Source: Bacillus sp. 2205SS5-2
Lineage (GTDB): Bacteria; Bacillota; Bacilli; Bacillales; Bacillaceae_K
Direction of reading: 5' to 3'
Length of the DNA stretch: 64,000 nucleotides
Assembly: GCF_037024155.1 (NCBI RefSeq)
Contig: NZ_JAYKTS010000005.1
Coordinates: forward strand, 1 to 64,000
The notes below the pieces were generated by a model that saw only the letters and a program-made list of their open reading frames with translations, was not told the DNA's origin and searched no databases. Both the position numbers and the translations under genes were made by a program. Shown here in pieces: positions 36,613 through 45,667 of this stretch. How positions within the stretch are numbered: position 1 is the stretch's first letter; the number at the start of each line of letters is the position of its first letter.

Positions 36613-37749
36613 TTAAGTTTTACATGCTCTGACTGGCGATATTAAATGTAGGTGAGCATCATTCCCAATTGGCTGGATTAATATTGGTCCCATTGCTCCA
36701 CTAAAACGAATACTAATTTCGTCTTCTTTAATAGCTTTTAATGCCTCCGTTGCAAACTTGCCATCAAGAGAAATACTTAATTCGCTTTCACCTTCTATGA
36801 ACTTAATATTTTGTGTCTCTTCAATCTTTCCTATCTCTGTGGAATTCGAACTGATTTTCACCTTATTACCTCCACTAATCTCCAAATGGACATTATTATT
36901 CCTCCATTCGTTTGCGAATAAGCAAGCTCTATCTATTCCATTTAGAGATTGTTTATTATCAACTGTAATGGTTGTTTTAAATACTCTAGGAAGTAAACTA
37001 GAAATGTCGGGATAATTCCCTTCTATTAATCTTGAATATAGCGATGTTGAATTTGATTTAAATACAATATAGTTGTCTGAAATAAAAATATTGATCATCT
37101 CTAATTCAGCAGCAAATAGCTTAGTAACTTCAACTAGAGCTGAACTGGGTACGATACAGGCACTATAATTGTTAGAGCTTTTTCTATGTGTTCTCAGTGC
37201 TAGACGATGAGAGTTTGTTGCTACTAACGTAAGTCGGTCCTCTTGAAAGGACATATGTACACCCGTTAATACAGGTCTGGTTTCACTTTTTGAAACAGCG
37301 AATACAGTTTGTTTAATCATTTCAACCACTTCATTGCCAGCAATACATATAGCTTTGTTGTCATCAAAATCAGGAAGATTTGGATAATCAGCAGGATTAA
37401 ATCCATTTAAGTTCGTTTTTATGTCGCCTGATTCGATGGTAATGACATTATTTTCATTTACATGCATATGTATATCATTCGGAAGTTTTTTAACAATATG
37501 ACTCAAATACTTTGCTGATATTACCACACTACCAATCTTAAAAACATCTAATACTTCTTCCCCATTCACTATATTGGGAATGTTTGTTTCAATGCTAACG
37601 TCCGCATTACTACCAATGACTTTCAATCCATCCTTGGTAGCAGTAATTTTTATTCCAGTTAATATTGGTAGATGTGTTTTGAATGAGACAGCTCTACTTA
37701 CTTCTGAAACCACTTTATTAAAGTAAACATTATTTATTTTAATATCCAC
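36613..37749 (-). CDS. dnaN: DNA polymerase III beta subunit (sliding clamp), extra copy
   Basis: From the GTG at 37749 the protein is 378 residues, the length of Bacillus DnaN; the longer frame to 37791 adds an unlikely leader. It has VSRAVSFKTHLPILTGIKI, VATNSHRLALRTHR and FSGAMGPILIQP with the C-terminal HLISPVRA, all features of the clamp. GAGAGG sits upstream of the GTG. It is not beside dnaA or recF, and it is more diverged than a housekeeping clamp. A second clamp is known in some Bacillus species; its role is unclear. Confidence 0.88.
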   Translation of the reverse strand: MDIKINNVYFNKVVSEVSRAVSFKTHLPILTGIKITATKDGLKVIGSNADVSIETNIPNIVNGEEVLDVFKIGSVVISAKYLSHIVKKLPNDIHMHVNENNVITIESGDIKTNLNGFNPADYPNLPDFDDNKAICIAGNEVVEMIKQTVFAVSKSETRPVLTGVHMSFQEDRLTLVATNSHRLALRTHRKSSNNYSACIVPSSALVEVTKLFAAELEMINIFISDNYIVFKSNSTSLYSRLIEGNYPDISSLLPRVFKTTITVDNKQSLNGIDRACLFANEWRNNNVHLEISGGNKVKISSNSTEIGKIEETQNIKFIEGESELSISLDGKFATEALKAIKEDEISIRFSGAMGPILIQPIGNDAHLHLISPVRACKT

Positions 37750-37952
37750 AAATAAAAATCCTCTCAATATTTTATCCATTGCAAACCACAAATTGTTTAC
37801 ATGTCCTACTGATTAGTTATCCAAACCCTGATTAGTTTAATTGATTCTTCACGAGATCTAATCTAATTTTAGCATAATTATCCTTTTTAAATATTTATTT
37901 TGGATACCAGAAAGAAGTCCTCTTCATCGAACAACCAACTAGATCCTCACTA

Positions 37953-38326
37953 TTAAGCATTTTTTAAAGAAGGATGTAAATAAATAAAGGAGGAAAAAGT
38001 TGCAATTATCCCACCTAACAGGATGGTTGAAGTAGTGCCAAATTGCTCGGCTACAATTCCTGCAAGTAAAGCAGCAGCGGGCATTAATATCCAGGTCATA
38101 AAACGACTAGTGGCTTGAACACGACCTAATAAATGATCCGGGGTTAGCTTCTGTCTTATGGTCACAATACATGGACTCTTTATTGAAGCAGAAATCGTTC
38201 CCAGTGCATTCAATGATGCAAACCAAATAAATGAATGAATGATTCAATCCAAATGCAATAATAGACTTCCTTCCTACTACTCCTGAAAAAAACAATATTC
38301 TTCTATAGGAAAAGTATTTCTTGGTC
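37953..38326 (-). pseudogene. MFS transporter, C-terminal fragment
   Basis: The last part encodes SLNALGTISASIKSPC, then LTPDHLLGRVQATSRF and two hydrophobic helices ending SFIYLHPSLKNA, the end of an MFS permease. The preceding GRKSIIAFGLNHSFIY is in another frame; the frameshift falls in a CATT repeat near 38235. The N-terminal 300 residues are absent and a MITE begins within a few bases of the break. Confidence 0.7.
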
Positions 38327-38335
38327 TTAATAATA

Positions 38336-38517
38336 GGCTCTTTTCGCATACTTTGTTGCTCTTGACACAAAGAAAAAACAGGCAGTAGGGTTTTTTCGAT
38401 TGATTTCTTCCTTGTTATCTAGAAATGAAGAATTTTTCATTAGGAAAAGAGCATGAAGTCATACATGTCAAAGGATTCCTTTTTATTCGAAAAACCACAA
38501 TCTTTGCGAAAACAGCC
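38336..38517 (+). repeat. MITE-like repeat with a different interior
   Basis: The ends match the family (GGCTCTTTTCGCATACTTTG and TCTTTGCGAAAACAGCC). The interior is not shared with the others and is longer (182 bp). TTAATAAT occurs at 38327-38334 and again at 38519-38526, an exact 8-bp duplication if one base is counted on each end. Confidence 0.7.
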
Positions 38518-38705
38518 TTTAATAATTTTTTTATTACCACACTCATTCGTTATGGTACTACATCCTATCTTAAGAAAAGGAGGGCACCTCTTAGTTCGCA
38601 TTTCTTCCCGCTAAACAAATAAACCCATTCCATTTTTCCGAAATATCCAAATAAAATCCCTCGGTATACCTGCAATTCCCCCTTGCTACCGTTAAAAAAA
38701 CACTA

Positions 38706-38741
38706 AAAAGGGGATTCCTAGTAAACAGAAACCCTCTTTTT
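38706..38741 (-). terminator. Terminator after the MFS exporter
   Basis: AAAGGGGATTC pairs with GAAACCCTCTTT; on the minus strand CCCCTTTTT follows. It lies directly downstream of the stop at 38744. Confidence 0.65.
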
Positions 38742-38743
38742 TC

Positions 38744-40009
38744 TTACTTCCCTTCACTGGAAGATATCTTTCCATTCATCACCTTATGTGAATTCCAACT
38801 GCGGACAAATAGTCCAGTGTAGATAAAAAATGTACCTAGCATGACGATAAATCCGATGTAGACGGACATCATAGTCGGCACGAGGAATGCTCCCATGATA
38901 ATCGTCGATCGGGCGAGGAGATCTGCTCCACTGAAGGATAGGTTTGAAAAGGCGGAGTAAGAACCCCGTTTATCGGTTGGAATCATATTAGCTTGTTCCG
39001 CGTTTCGAATCGGTGAATAAATCAGTTCACCTATCGTAGCAATGAGGTTGAATAAAACTAGCATATACCATGTGTTAGCCGATGTGACCGTCATGTATCC
39101 GATGCCGTATATGATTAGTCCCATCAATAACGCACTTTTCTTGTTCATGCGGTCCGTGAACCGGTTGATAATGAATGTGAAACAAACGACGAGAAGCATA
39201 TTTTGGATATTCAGGATACTCAGCATTCTCACTCCGACGATTTCAAAAGTTCCAATATTCACCGCTTGAAATGTTTCAGCAAGTCTGATACCGATATAGC
39301 TATTCAAAGAAAATTCTGCTGAAAAAATGAAAGTCGATCCGATCACTACTTTTACAAAAGCAGAATCTCTGAAGGCGACTCTGTAATTATTCACTAGGTC
39401 GATAAATACATTCTTATGTTTTTTCTGTAAAAGGTCTTTGAACTGATCTTGAAGCCATATACCATACGCGATTGGGATGATGGAAGAGGTAAAGGTTAGC
39501 ATCATAAACAATTCTCTCTGGTAATTGATATATAGAAGCCCCCCAAGAGCTGCACCAATAGCCATGGAAAGATTGACGAGCCAGTAGTCTAAAGCGTATA
39601 TGGCTTTTCGGTTTTCCGGTGTAGTGGAATCAATGATGATAGCATGCATCGCCGGCCGACCGAGGCTGCTCGAAATAATAAAACCTATGTAAGCTCCTGC
39701 AAAAAGCCAGATTAGCTTATTTTCTGGAAAAAGACTGATTGTCATGATCAAGAAAAATATAGCATTCAACCAAGAAGTTGCAAGCAATACTTTTTTCCTT
39801 GGTAAGCGATCCGATATGTATCCTCCCACTAAGTTGATAATAAATCCGAGCACGACTGTGATGATCAAAAACACACCGGCCCAAATTTTGTTCATTTCCT
39901 GTGCAAAGAATAAAGCCATGAACGGCATGACGGCTGACGAAACAGCACGGTTAAAGAATGATGTAATCATGCGTACTTTAATATTCTGAGGTAATTCCTT
40001 CCATTTCAT
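38744..40009 (-). CDS. Major facilitator superfamily exporter
   Basis: 421 residues, 12 predicted helices. GGYISDRLPRKKVL between TM2 and TM3 is the MFS motif A (G-x-x-S-D-R). RPAMHAIIIDSTTPENRKAIYALDYW is the TM4-5 region. The family includes drug and sugar effluxers. GGGGAGGGAAC precedes the ATG. It is divergent from an SgrR-like regulator with a roughly 100-base shared region, echoing the sgrR-setA arrangement of enteric bacteria, so the regulator probably controls it. Confidence 0.85.
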   Translation of the reverse strand: MKWKELPQNIKVRMITSFFNRAVSSAVMPFMALFFAQEMNKIWAGVFLIITVVLGFIINLVGGYISDRLPRKKVLLATSWLNAIFFLIMTISLFPENKLIWLFAGAYIGFIISSSLGRPAMHAIIIDSTTPENRKAIYALDYWLVNLSMAIGAALGGLLYINYQRELFMMLTFTSSIIPIAYGIWLQDQFKDLLQKKHKNVFIDLVNNYRVAFRDSAFVKVVIGSTFIFSAEFSLNSYIGIRLAETFQAVNIGTFEIVGVRMLSILNIQNMLLVVCFTFIINRFTDRMNKKSALLMGLIIYGIGYMTVTSANTWYMLVLFNLIATIGELIYSPIRNAEQANMIPTDKRGSYSAFSNLSFSGADLLARSTIIMGAFLVPTMMSVYIGFIVMLGTFFIYTGLFVRSWNSHKVMNGKISSSEGK

Positions 40010-40108
40010 GTTGTTCCCTCCCCTTGTTTATTGTATATTAAACTAGACTAATTATTTTAAAAATAGACAGTTTTTACAATAGTGTCCCCTTTTAGGAGGA
40101 ATGGCTTA

Positions 40109-41755
40109 ATGGAGAATAAATTACTGACTCTATGGAGGTACTACCCCTCAGGCAAAATTAGAGTAGAGGAGATCTCTGAAACTCTTCAACTAAGTAACAA
40201 ACAGACAACCCGATATTTAAAAAAATGGAAGGAAGAAGGCTGGATAACCTTTACACCTGGGCGTGGCAGAGGAAATGTTTCAACACTCACATGGAAAAAA
40301 GATGTGGAAGAAGTATTTGAAGAAGAAGTCCTAAAACGGATAGACCAAGAACCTGTGGAACAAAGCAGTAAATATCTCATGTATGAATGGTCGACCGACA
40401 GTAAGATGAGATTGATGAACAAATTTCATACCAAGCTTGGTTTTGTACAGACTTCCAAAGACAAGCTGATTGTTCCTAAGAGATATCCCTTTATCTCAAT
40501 CAACCCGATTGATGCAGCCGATGTACTAAGTGCCCATTTGGTCGCTAATGTTTTTAATCGGTTAGTCTCCCTTACAGACGAAGGAAACGTCAGGCCAGAA
40601 CTCGCTCATAGCTGGGATGTGTCCGTTACTAAATCGCGGCTCTATTTAAAGAAAGATATCCAATTTCATGACGCTTCTCTTTTGACAGCAAAGGAGGTCG
40701 TGGAATGTCTTGAAAGACTTCGTACACATGCGCATTATAAAGATATATGGGCTCCTATTGAAACAATTGAGGTTAAAACTCCTCTTGTCATCGATTTTTA
40801 TCATCCAAGGGGCTGTAGTTATCTTCTTCCGATGTTAAGTATGATGTGTTCTAGCATCTATAAGAAAAATAAAGGAAGCATTCTTGGGACGGGGTGCTTT
40901 TATTTAGAAGAAAACAGTGATGAAAAGACCACACTAGTTGCCTTTAAAAACCATTTTCAAGAGAGACCGTTGTTGGATTCCGTGGAGTTCGTTCAGGTGC
41001 CTCAAGATTTCAAAGGAATCTACCATTCTCACAGTGAACAAAATTTCCCCTCCTCTTTTGAAGTGGAAAGTGATTCGGGATTTGGTATCATCGTCATGAA
41101 CACCAACCGTAACTCTTTGATTCAATACAAAAAGGTGAGAGACTATCTACACTGGGTCATTGCGAAGAACCGACACATGATTAAAGACTACGACCCACGA
41201 ACAACACCCAATGACAAAAGCATTTTCCCAGGACAGGATCATCGTTTCATTATTCAAGAGGCAGACCGTCCTACATTCACAGAACCCATTGTGATAAGAG
41301 GTGTCAACTATACAGAAAAGACGACACAATGGCTAGTTGAAATCTTTGAAAAAGAAAAAATCCCAGTCGAGCTTAAGTGGTGTTCCTTCAAAGATATTCT
41401 AACAAAACAACCAAAAACACTGGATGTCGATCTGTTCATTCATGGAGAGATTTTCGAGTCTAACCAGAATTTTTCGTTTTATCACTTTCTTAAGAATGGG
41501 TTTTCTCCTCTCTATCACATCCTTGGGAACTTGGAGAAAATCAAGGCATCTATGGAGGAATATCTATATACTCCATTCGAGGAATGGACATTATTGAACA
41601 TTAAAATGGAAAAAATTCTGATAGAAGAATCGATCATGATCCCCCTTTATTATCAAAAAAGGTATATTCCTTTTTCTTCAGACATTATGAACATCAAAAT
41701 TAAGCATTTTGGGTATGTAGATTTTTCGAAGTTATGGGTGCGTACAGTAGTTTAA
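40109..41755 (+). CDS. SgrR-like regulator: winged HTH fused to a periplasmic-binding-protein domain
   Basis: About 548 residues from the ATG at 40109, where AGGAGG is spaced 9 bases; the ATG at 40082 has no such site. The first 90 residues form a winged helix (EISETLQLSNKQTTRYLKKW). From about residue 100 it resembles an oligopeptide-binding protein (SBP_bac_5; ELAHSWDVS, FHDASLLTAKEVVECLERL). SgrR-type proteins sense a sugar-phosphate or peptide and control a nearby transporter. There is no signal peptide, so the binding domain is cytoplasmic. Confidence 0.85.
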   Translation: MENKLLTLWRYYPSGKIRVEEISETLQLSNKQTTRYLKKWKEEGWITFTPGRGRGNVSTLTWKKDVEEVFEEEVLKRIDQEPVEQSSKYLMYEWSTDSKMRLMNKFHTKLGFVQTSKDKLIVPKRYPFISINPIDAADVLSAHLVANVFNRLVSLTDEGNVRPELAHSWDVSVTKSRLYLKKDIQFHDASLLTAKEVVECLERLRTHAHYKDIWAPIETIEVKTPLVIDFYHPRGCSYLLPMLSMMCSSIYKKNKGSILGTGCFYLEENSDEKTTLVAFKNHFQERPLLDSVEFVQVPQDFKGIYHSHSEQNFPSSFEVESDSGFGIIVMNTNRNSLIQYKKVRDYLHWVIAKNRHMIKDYDPRTTPNDKSIFPGQDHRFIIQEADRPTFTEPIVIRGVNYTEKTTQWLVEIFEKEKIPVELKWCSFKDILTKQPKTLDVDLFIHGEIFESNQNFSFYHFLKNGFSPLYHILGNLEKIKASMEEYLYTPFEEWTLLNIKMEKILIEESIMIPLYYQKRYIPFSSDIMNIKIKHFGYVDFSKLWVRTVV

Positions 41756-42319
41756 AAACTTGGCATTTCAGAAAATTTCGTGCTAAATTATGCCCTACTA
41801 ATTTACTGATACGAATTCAAGAAAGTAGCTTCCACAACGGATTGAACCTAATATGTGTAACGAAACTTCCAGATGTTTATCCTCTCAATTGATTGTGGAA
41901 GGCTGTTTTCGTAAAGTTTGTTACTATTCATACCAGTCTATAAACTGACAAACAACTTTGTTTCTGAACAGCTATCCGGATATTTCAGATGGAAATCAAT
42001 AGCAATATAGAAAATTCCATCAAAAATGAGCTGAAATAGAAACAAAATTATCAGAAGAAATCATTATTAAAGAACTTACTCCATTAAAGTTTCCTATTTC
42101 GGAACAAATAAGGATTGGAATTTTTTCAGGTGGAGTTAAGTTCAATTTTTTGTTTTCCTTTAATCCGATTGAGTATTAATAGAGCAGCAATGTTTATTCT
42201 TTTCAATCCCCCTCCAATTAGAAAGTAATACTAAGACACCTCTCTTTCCTCCAATATCCTATTATAAGTTAGTAAAAAAAGGGAAACTAATGCTACAAAG
42301 CCAAATATCATAAGTAAAA
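41756..42319. other. Intergenic interval with a partial MITE
   Basis: Contains a MITE copy from 41901 to about 42040 whose right end is lost. Beyond it I see no supported gene, and no clear terminator for the cobalamin operon that ends at 42320. Confidence 0.45.
41901..42040 (+). repeat. MITE-like repeat, right end lost
   Basis: GGCTGTTTTCGTAAAGTTTG at the left, then ATACCAGTCTATAAACTGAC as in other copies, fading after AAAATGAGCTGAAATAG. No right inverted repeat. Confidence 0.6.
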
Positions 42320-42757
42320 TTATTTTAATCGTTCAGCCAACCCATGCCATACATAGTGCACTTCTTTAGCAAGCTTTGCTGCATCTTGAGCAATCCAGCC
42401 AGCCAAATCACGCAATCTTCTGTATCTGTTTTCAATTGGAACGATTCCCCTTCCAATCTCCAGCATGACCAACACCGTTTCTTCTCCTCTGGTTTGTTCT
42501 TCCCTCACTAAATCTTGAAACAATTGAATAAATGACTCGCGAATAATGTCATCTTCACTCTCCAGAAGAATGGCATCCTCAAGCCACTTTTCCCAGCCTT
42601 CCAAGACTAGCGTAGACTTTTCTTCCCAACTAGCCCTCCAATCTGTAAAAGCTTTACCTTCATAAGCGGAGACCCAAGAGAATCCCCCGTTCACTTTCTT
42701 TCTTACTACTCTCCTTTTTCCAGAGTAGGCACCACCAATAACGAGCTGCACGTCCAT
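42320..42757 (-). CDS. Short CobU-like P-loop protein (degenerate adenosylcobinamide kinase homologue)
   Basis: 145 residues against about 180 for CobU. The P-loop is GGAYSGKR (normal CobU: GGARSGKS). The C-terminal motif EIGRGIVPIENRYRRLRDLAGW is well kept, but the mid-protein His motif that carries the guanylyl group is absent. The full-length CobU in this operon shows the reverse pattern. The gene overlaps cobC by 52 bases and is the last gene of the operon. It may be a partner subunit, an accessory kinase, or a relic. Confidence 0.7.
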   Translation of the reverse strand: MDVQLVIGGAYSGKRRVVRKKVNGGFSWVSAYEGKAFTDWRASWEEKSTLVLEGWEKWLEDAILLESEDDIIRESFIQLFQDLVREEQTRGEETVLVMLEIGRGIVPIENRYRRLRDLAGWIAQDAAKLAKEVHYVWHGLAERLK

Positions 42758-43326
42758 CCCCCCTCCCGCTCAACTAGTCTCACTGCTAGACATTGTCCAT
42801 GTTTCACCACAGGAGACTCCCAAAAAAAATTGCTGGCTTTAAACTTGGAAAGTAGATATCGAATCACGCCACCATGTGTGACAATTAAAATGTTAGCAGA
42901 ATCAATGGTCTCCAACATTTCTTCGACACACGAATTCACTCTCTGTTGAAATGCAATCCCTGACTCCCCTTTAGGAGGGCTTGTCTGTTCCCAATTATTT
43001 ATCCACTCATGGTACAAGGAAAAATCCTTTAACTCCTCAAACGTTTTTCCTTCCCATTCCCCAAAATTCAATTCTCTTAATCTCGCATCCTCACAATAAG
43101 TAACCGACAAATCCAGAAAATCCAATGTAGAGAGGCACCTCACAAGGTCGCTGGAATAAACATAGTGGAAGCGCAACCTACCTATTTCTTTCTTCAAACT
43201 AGAAAGCTGTTCCAACTCCTCTACGATTACATCCCTATCAGTATGTCCCAAATATCGCTTTTCCCTGTTCCAATCCGTTAGCCCATGACGAACGAGATAT
43301 AAATCCACACGACGGCAAGTCCCCAT
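42706..43326 (-). CDS. cobC: Alpha-ribazole phosphatase-type histidine phosphatase
   Basis: 206 residues. LVRHGLTDWN is the phosphohistidine motif, followed by LGHTDRD and LRELNFGEWEGKTFEEL; VTHGGVIRYLL carries the second catalytic His. It is expected to remove the phosphate from alpha-ribazole phosphate or from cobalamin-phosphate in nucleotide-loop assembly. It starts with ATG 43326 after AAGGAGG and overlaps cobS by 49 bases. The operon context supports the CobC assignment over a generic phosphoglycerate mutase homologue. Confidence 0.85.
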   Translation of the reverse strand: MGTCRRVDLYLVRHGLTDWNREKRYLGHTDRDVIVEELEQLSSLKKEIGRLRFHYVYSSDLVRCLSTLDFLDLSVTYCEDARLRELNFGEWEGKTFEELKDFSLYHEWINNWEQTSPPKGESGIAFQQRVNSCVEEMLETIDSANILIVTHGGVIRYLLSKFKASNFFWESPVVKHGQCLAVRLVEREGGWTCSSLLVVPTLEKGE

Positions 43327-44039
43327 AGCTCTCCTCCTTCAATAGCGCTGCCCAATAGATCTCCATTGATTCCTTTAAATCTCTTCATCATCCAAAGACC
43401 ATAACACCAACTAAATAACAGATATGCAGGTAACAATATAAGATAACTAGGTAGAAAAATTAACGCTACAGCTAAAGGAAGGAATGCCAGTGCAACATCC
43501 ACCTTAGTTAAGTTTCGTTTCCATTCCTCAGCCAGACCCTTCTGCTTAGCAGAAGGGTAAAAACACATAAGGAACACTGCAATAAACCGAGAGAAAGCTA
43601 GTATAATAACGAAAGAAAAAATATGTAGATAAGACACCTCTAATATTAGATAAATAAAAACCGTCTTCCAAACTAATAAAAATAAAAGGCTCAAAATGCC
43701 AAAGCTTCCTACATGGGGATCTTTCATAATTTCCCATTTCCTCTCAAGCGGAGCGTTCGAGCCCGCTGCATCCGCCACATCCATCCATCCGTCTAAATGT
43801 AAACCACCAGTGAGCCAGATCCAAAAGGACAAAACAAGTAACGCCACTATCCACAATGGCAGAACTGGCTGTAAAAGCCAAACAACAATTACAAGCAGAC
43901 TTGCTAGAATAATGCCTGTTAGCGGATAGCACTTTAATGCCCATCTGCTTGTCTCCTTATTCCATGGACACTCGAATGGTACTGGTATTCTTGTTAAAAA
44001 CTGAAGCGCCAAAAGGAAACCATACACGCTGTTTTTCAT
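43278..44039 (-). CDS. cobS: Adenosylcobinamide-GDP ribazoletransferase (cobalamin synthase)
   Basis: 253 residues, several hydrophobic helices. FLTRIPVP at the start, GGLHLDGWMDVADA with the metal-binding acidic motif, and DPHVGSFG are CobS hallmarks. CobS joins alpha-ribazole (or its phosphate) to adenosylcobinamide-GDP at the membrane. The gene overlaps cobU by 4 bases and cobC by 49. Length is normal. Confidence 0.92.
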   Translation of the reverse strand: MKNSVYGFLLALQFLTRIPVPFECPWNKETSRWALKCYPLTGIILASLLVIVVWLLQPVLPLWIVALLVLSFWIWLTGGLHLDGWMDVADAAGSNAPLERKWEIMKDPHVGSFGILSLLFLLVWKTVFIYLILEVSYLHIFSFVIILAFSRFIAVFLMCFYPSAKQKGLAEEWKRNLTKVDVALAFLPLAVALIFLPSYLILLPAYLLFSWCYGLWMMKRFKGINGDLLGSAIEGGELWGLAVVWIYISFVMG

Positions 44040-44587
44040 GAGATAACCTCTCCACCTTTCCAGTACTTCGGAATTCCTGACCTAACCTGAATAGCGACAT
44101 CTGACTGCTCTACTATGAGCTGATGGAGTTTCTCCAGTAGATAAACATAATGCTTGACCGAATCATATTTTGAAGGAAGCTCTTCATTGACAGCATTAGA
44201 TACAATGAAGAGCTTGACATCCTTCTTTCTGACAATCTTCGTCCATTTTGCCACCTCATCTAATATCTCATCATTGGAAGTGGCACGATCAAACATCATA
44301 TTACTTAGCCAAATAGTCAGGCAATCCAACAACACAACATCTCCTTTTCGGGAGAGTCCCAATTTCCTATCTAAATCATAGGGCTCCTCCAAGACCTCCC
44401 AAACTTTTCCTCGTCCCTTTTGGTGAAGGAAAATTCGTCTATCCATCTCCTCATCACTTCTCTTTGCAGTAGCAAGATAAAAGAGACGGCCGTTGATAAG
44501 TTTATTCTTATTGTAAATATCAAGTGCCATCCTCTCTGCAAAAGTACTTTTTCCTGAGCGAGCTCCTCCTGAAACAAAGACAATCAT
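44036..44587 (-). CDS. cobU: Adenosylcobinamide kinase/guanylyltransferase, C-terminus divergent
   Basis: 183 residues from the ATG at 44587, which overlaps the cobD stop as ATGA; the upstream ATG at 44602 lacks support. It has GGARSGKSTFAERMA and the His motif HQKGRGKVWEV, with LLDCLTIWLSNMMFD as Walker B region. The usual C-terminal motif of CobU (E-V-G-x-G-I-V-P with R-x-F-R-D) is replaced by SNAVNEELPSKYDSVKHYV. It phosphorylates adenosylcobinamide and adds GMP. Compare the CobU-like gene two genes downstream. Confidence 0.85.
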   Translation of the reverse strand: MIVFVSGGARSGKSTFAERMALDIYNKNKLINGRLFYLATAKRSDEEMDRRIFLHQKGRGKVWEVLEEPYDLDRKLGLSRKGDVVLLDCLTIWLSNMMFDRATSNDEILDEVAKWTKIVRKKDVKLFIVSNAVNEELPSKYDSVKHYVYLLEKLHQLIVEQSDVAIQVRSGIPKYWKGGEVIS

Positions 44588-45663
44588 CCTCGCTCTCTCC
44601 ACTTCCGGAGCAATCTGAGCAATTTAGTATTTTCATCTTCCGACCGAATGGAAAATCTTAAAAAACGACCGCCTAGTCCTTTGAAGTTATGGGTATGCCT
44701 TGCTAATATCCCGTTCCTCAACAAAAAGTTGAAAAGTTCCTCCATCTGATTCGGATTTTTTTGATCCTGCATTAGATAGAAATTCACACAAGTTGGAGAC
44801 ATATAAAAATCCTGACCTTCATAAAAGGTCCGCAACACATCTGTCTGCTCACGAAGCCACTCAAAGGTCCGTATCAAAAACTCCTTATCTTCTAAAAGGC
44901 GAGGTGCCACCGCATCCGCTATTGCATTGACACTCCAGGGAATCTGTTCCTTTTTTAACACTTCTACAATCCTACTCCCCCCCATGATATAGCCCAGTCG
45001 AAGACCAGGAATGGTGTACATTTTCGTCAAAGACCGCAACAAAACCATATTGGGATAATTCTTCAACAGTGGCCCCAACGACTCGGATGGAATAAAGTCG
45101 ACGAATGCTTCATCTACCACTAAATAAGTATGGCTGATTAATCCCTGCTCGAGCAGGATTTTCATTTCATTTTTCGGCACAACCATACCGGTTGGATTAT
45201 TGGGGCGACAAAGAAATAGGACATCTATATCCGACATGAGCTCTACAATCTTGTTCACGGGCAATTGAAAGTCGTCTTCTGCTGACACCAAGACATCTGT
45301 CACATCCAGATGGTAATGTCTACACGCTCGTTCATATTCGGAAAAGACCGGGTGCACTATCCCCGCCCTCTTCCCTTCGAAATATTTGGCAACAAGGAAA
45401 ATAGCTTCTGCCCCACCGTTTGTTAAAAGGATTTCATCCTCATCAACATCTTCGATTCGTGCCAAAGTAGCCCTGCTGCTGGAATAATGAGGGTCAGGGT
45501 AGCACATGAGCTTTTGCCACTGCTTCTCCATTTCTTCCTTTAACCATTTCGGTGGACCTATCGGATTAAGGTTTGCACTGAAATCATAGACCTCGACTTC
45601 CTTCTTCAAATGAAATAACTTTTTCATTTGTGCAGGCTGCCCCCCGTGTTCTGGCCAGTTCAT
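44584..45663 (-). CDS. cobD: Threonine-phosphate decarboxylase, PLP-dependent
   Basis: About 359 residues from ATG 45663, where GGAGGGGG is spaced 8 bases; an upstream ATG at 45681 overlaps cbiB more. It is a fold-type I aminotransferase-like enzyme: NGGAEAIFLVAKYF, CRPNNPTGMVV, VVDEAFVDF and the PLP lysine in RSLTKMYTIPGLRLGY. It decarboxylates threonine phosphate to aminopropanol phosphate, which CbiB attaches to cobyric acid. The threonine kinase (PduX type) is not visible in the window. Confidence 0.9.
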   Translation of the reverse strand: MNWPEHGGQPAQMKKLFHLKKEVEVYDFSANLNPIGPPKWLKEEMEKQWQKLMCYPDPHYSSSRATLARIEDVDEDEILLTNGGAEAIFLVAKYFEGKRAGIVHPVFSEYERACRHYHLDVTDVLVSAEDDFQLPVNKIVELMSDIDVLFLCRPNNPTGMVVPKNEMKILLEQGLISHTYLVVDEAFVDFIPSESLGPLLKNYPNMVLLRSLTKMYTIPGLRLGYIMGGSRIVEVLKKEQIPWSVNAIADAVAPRLLEDKEFLIRTFEWLREQTDVLRTFYEGQDFYMSPTCVNFYLMQDQKNPNQMEELFNFLLRNGILARHTHNFKGLGGRFLRFSIRSEDENTKLLRLLRKWRERG

Positions 45664-45667
45664 TCCA

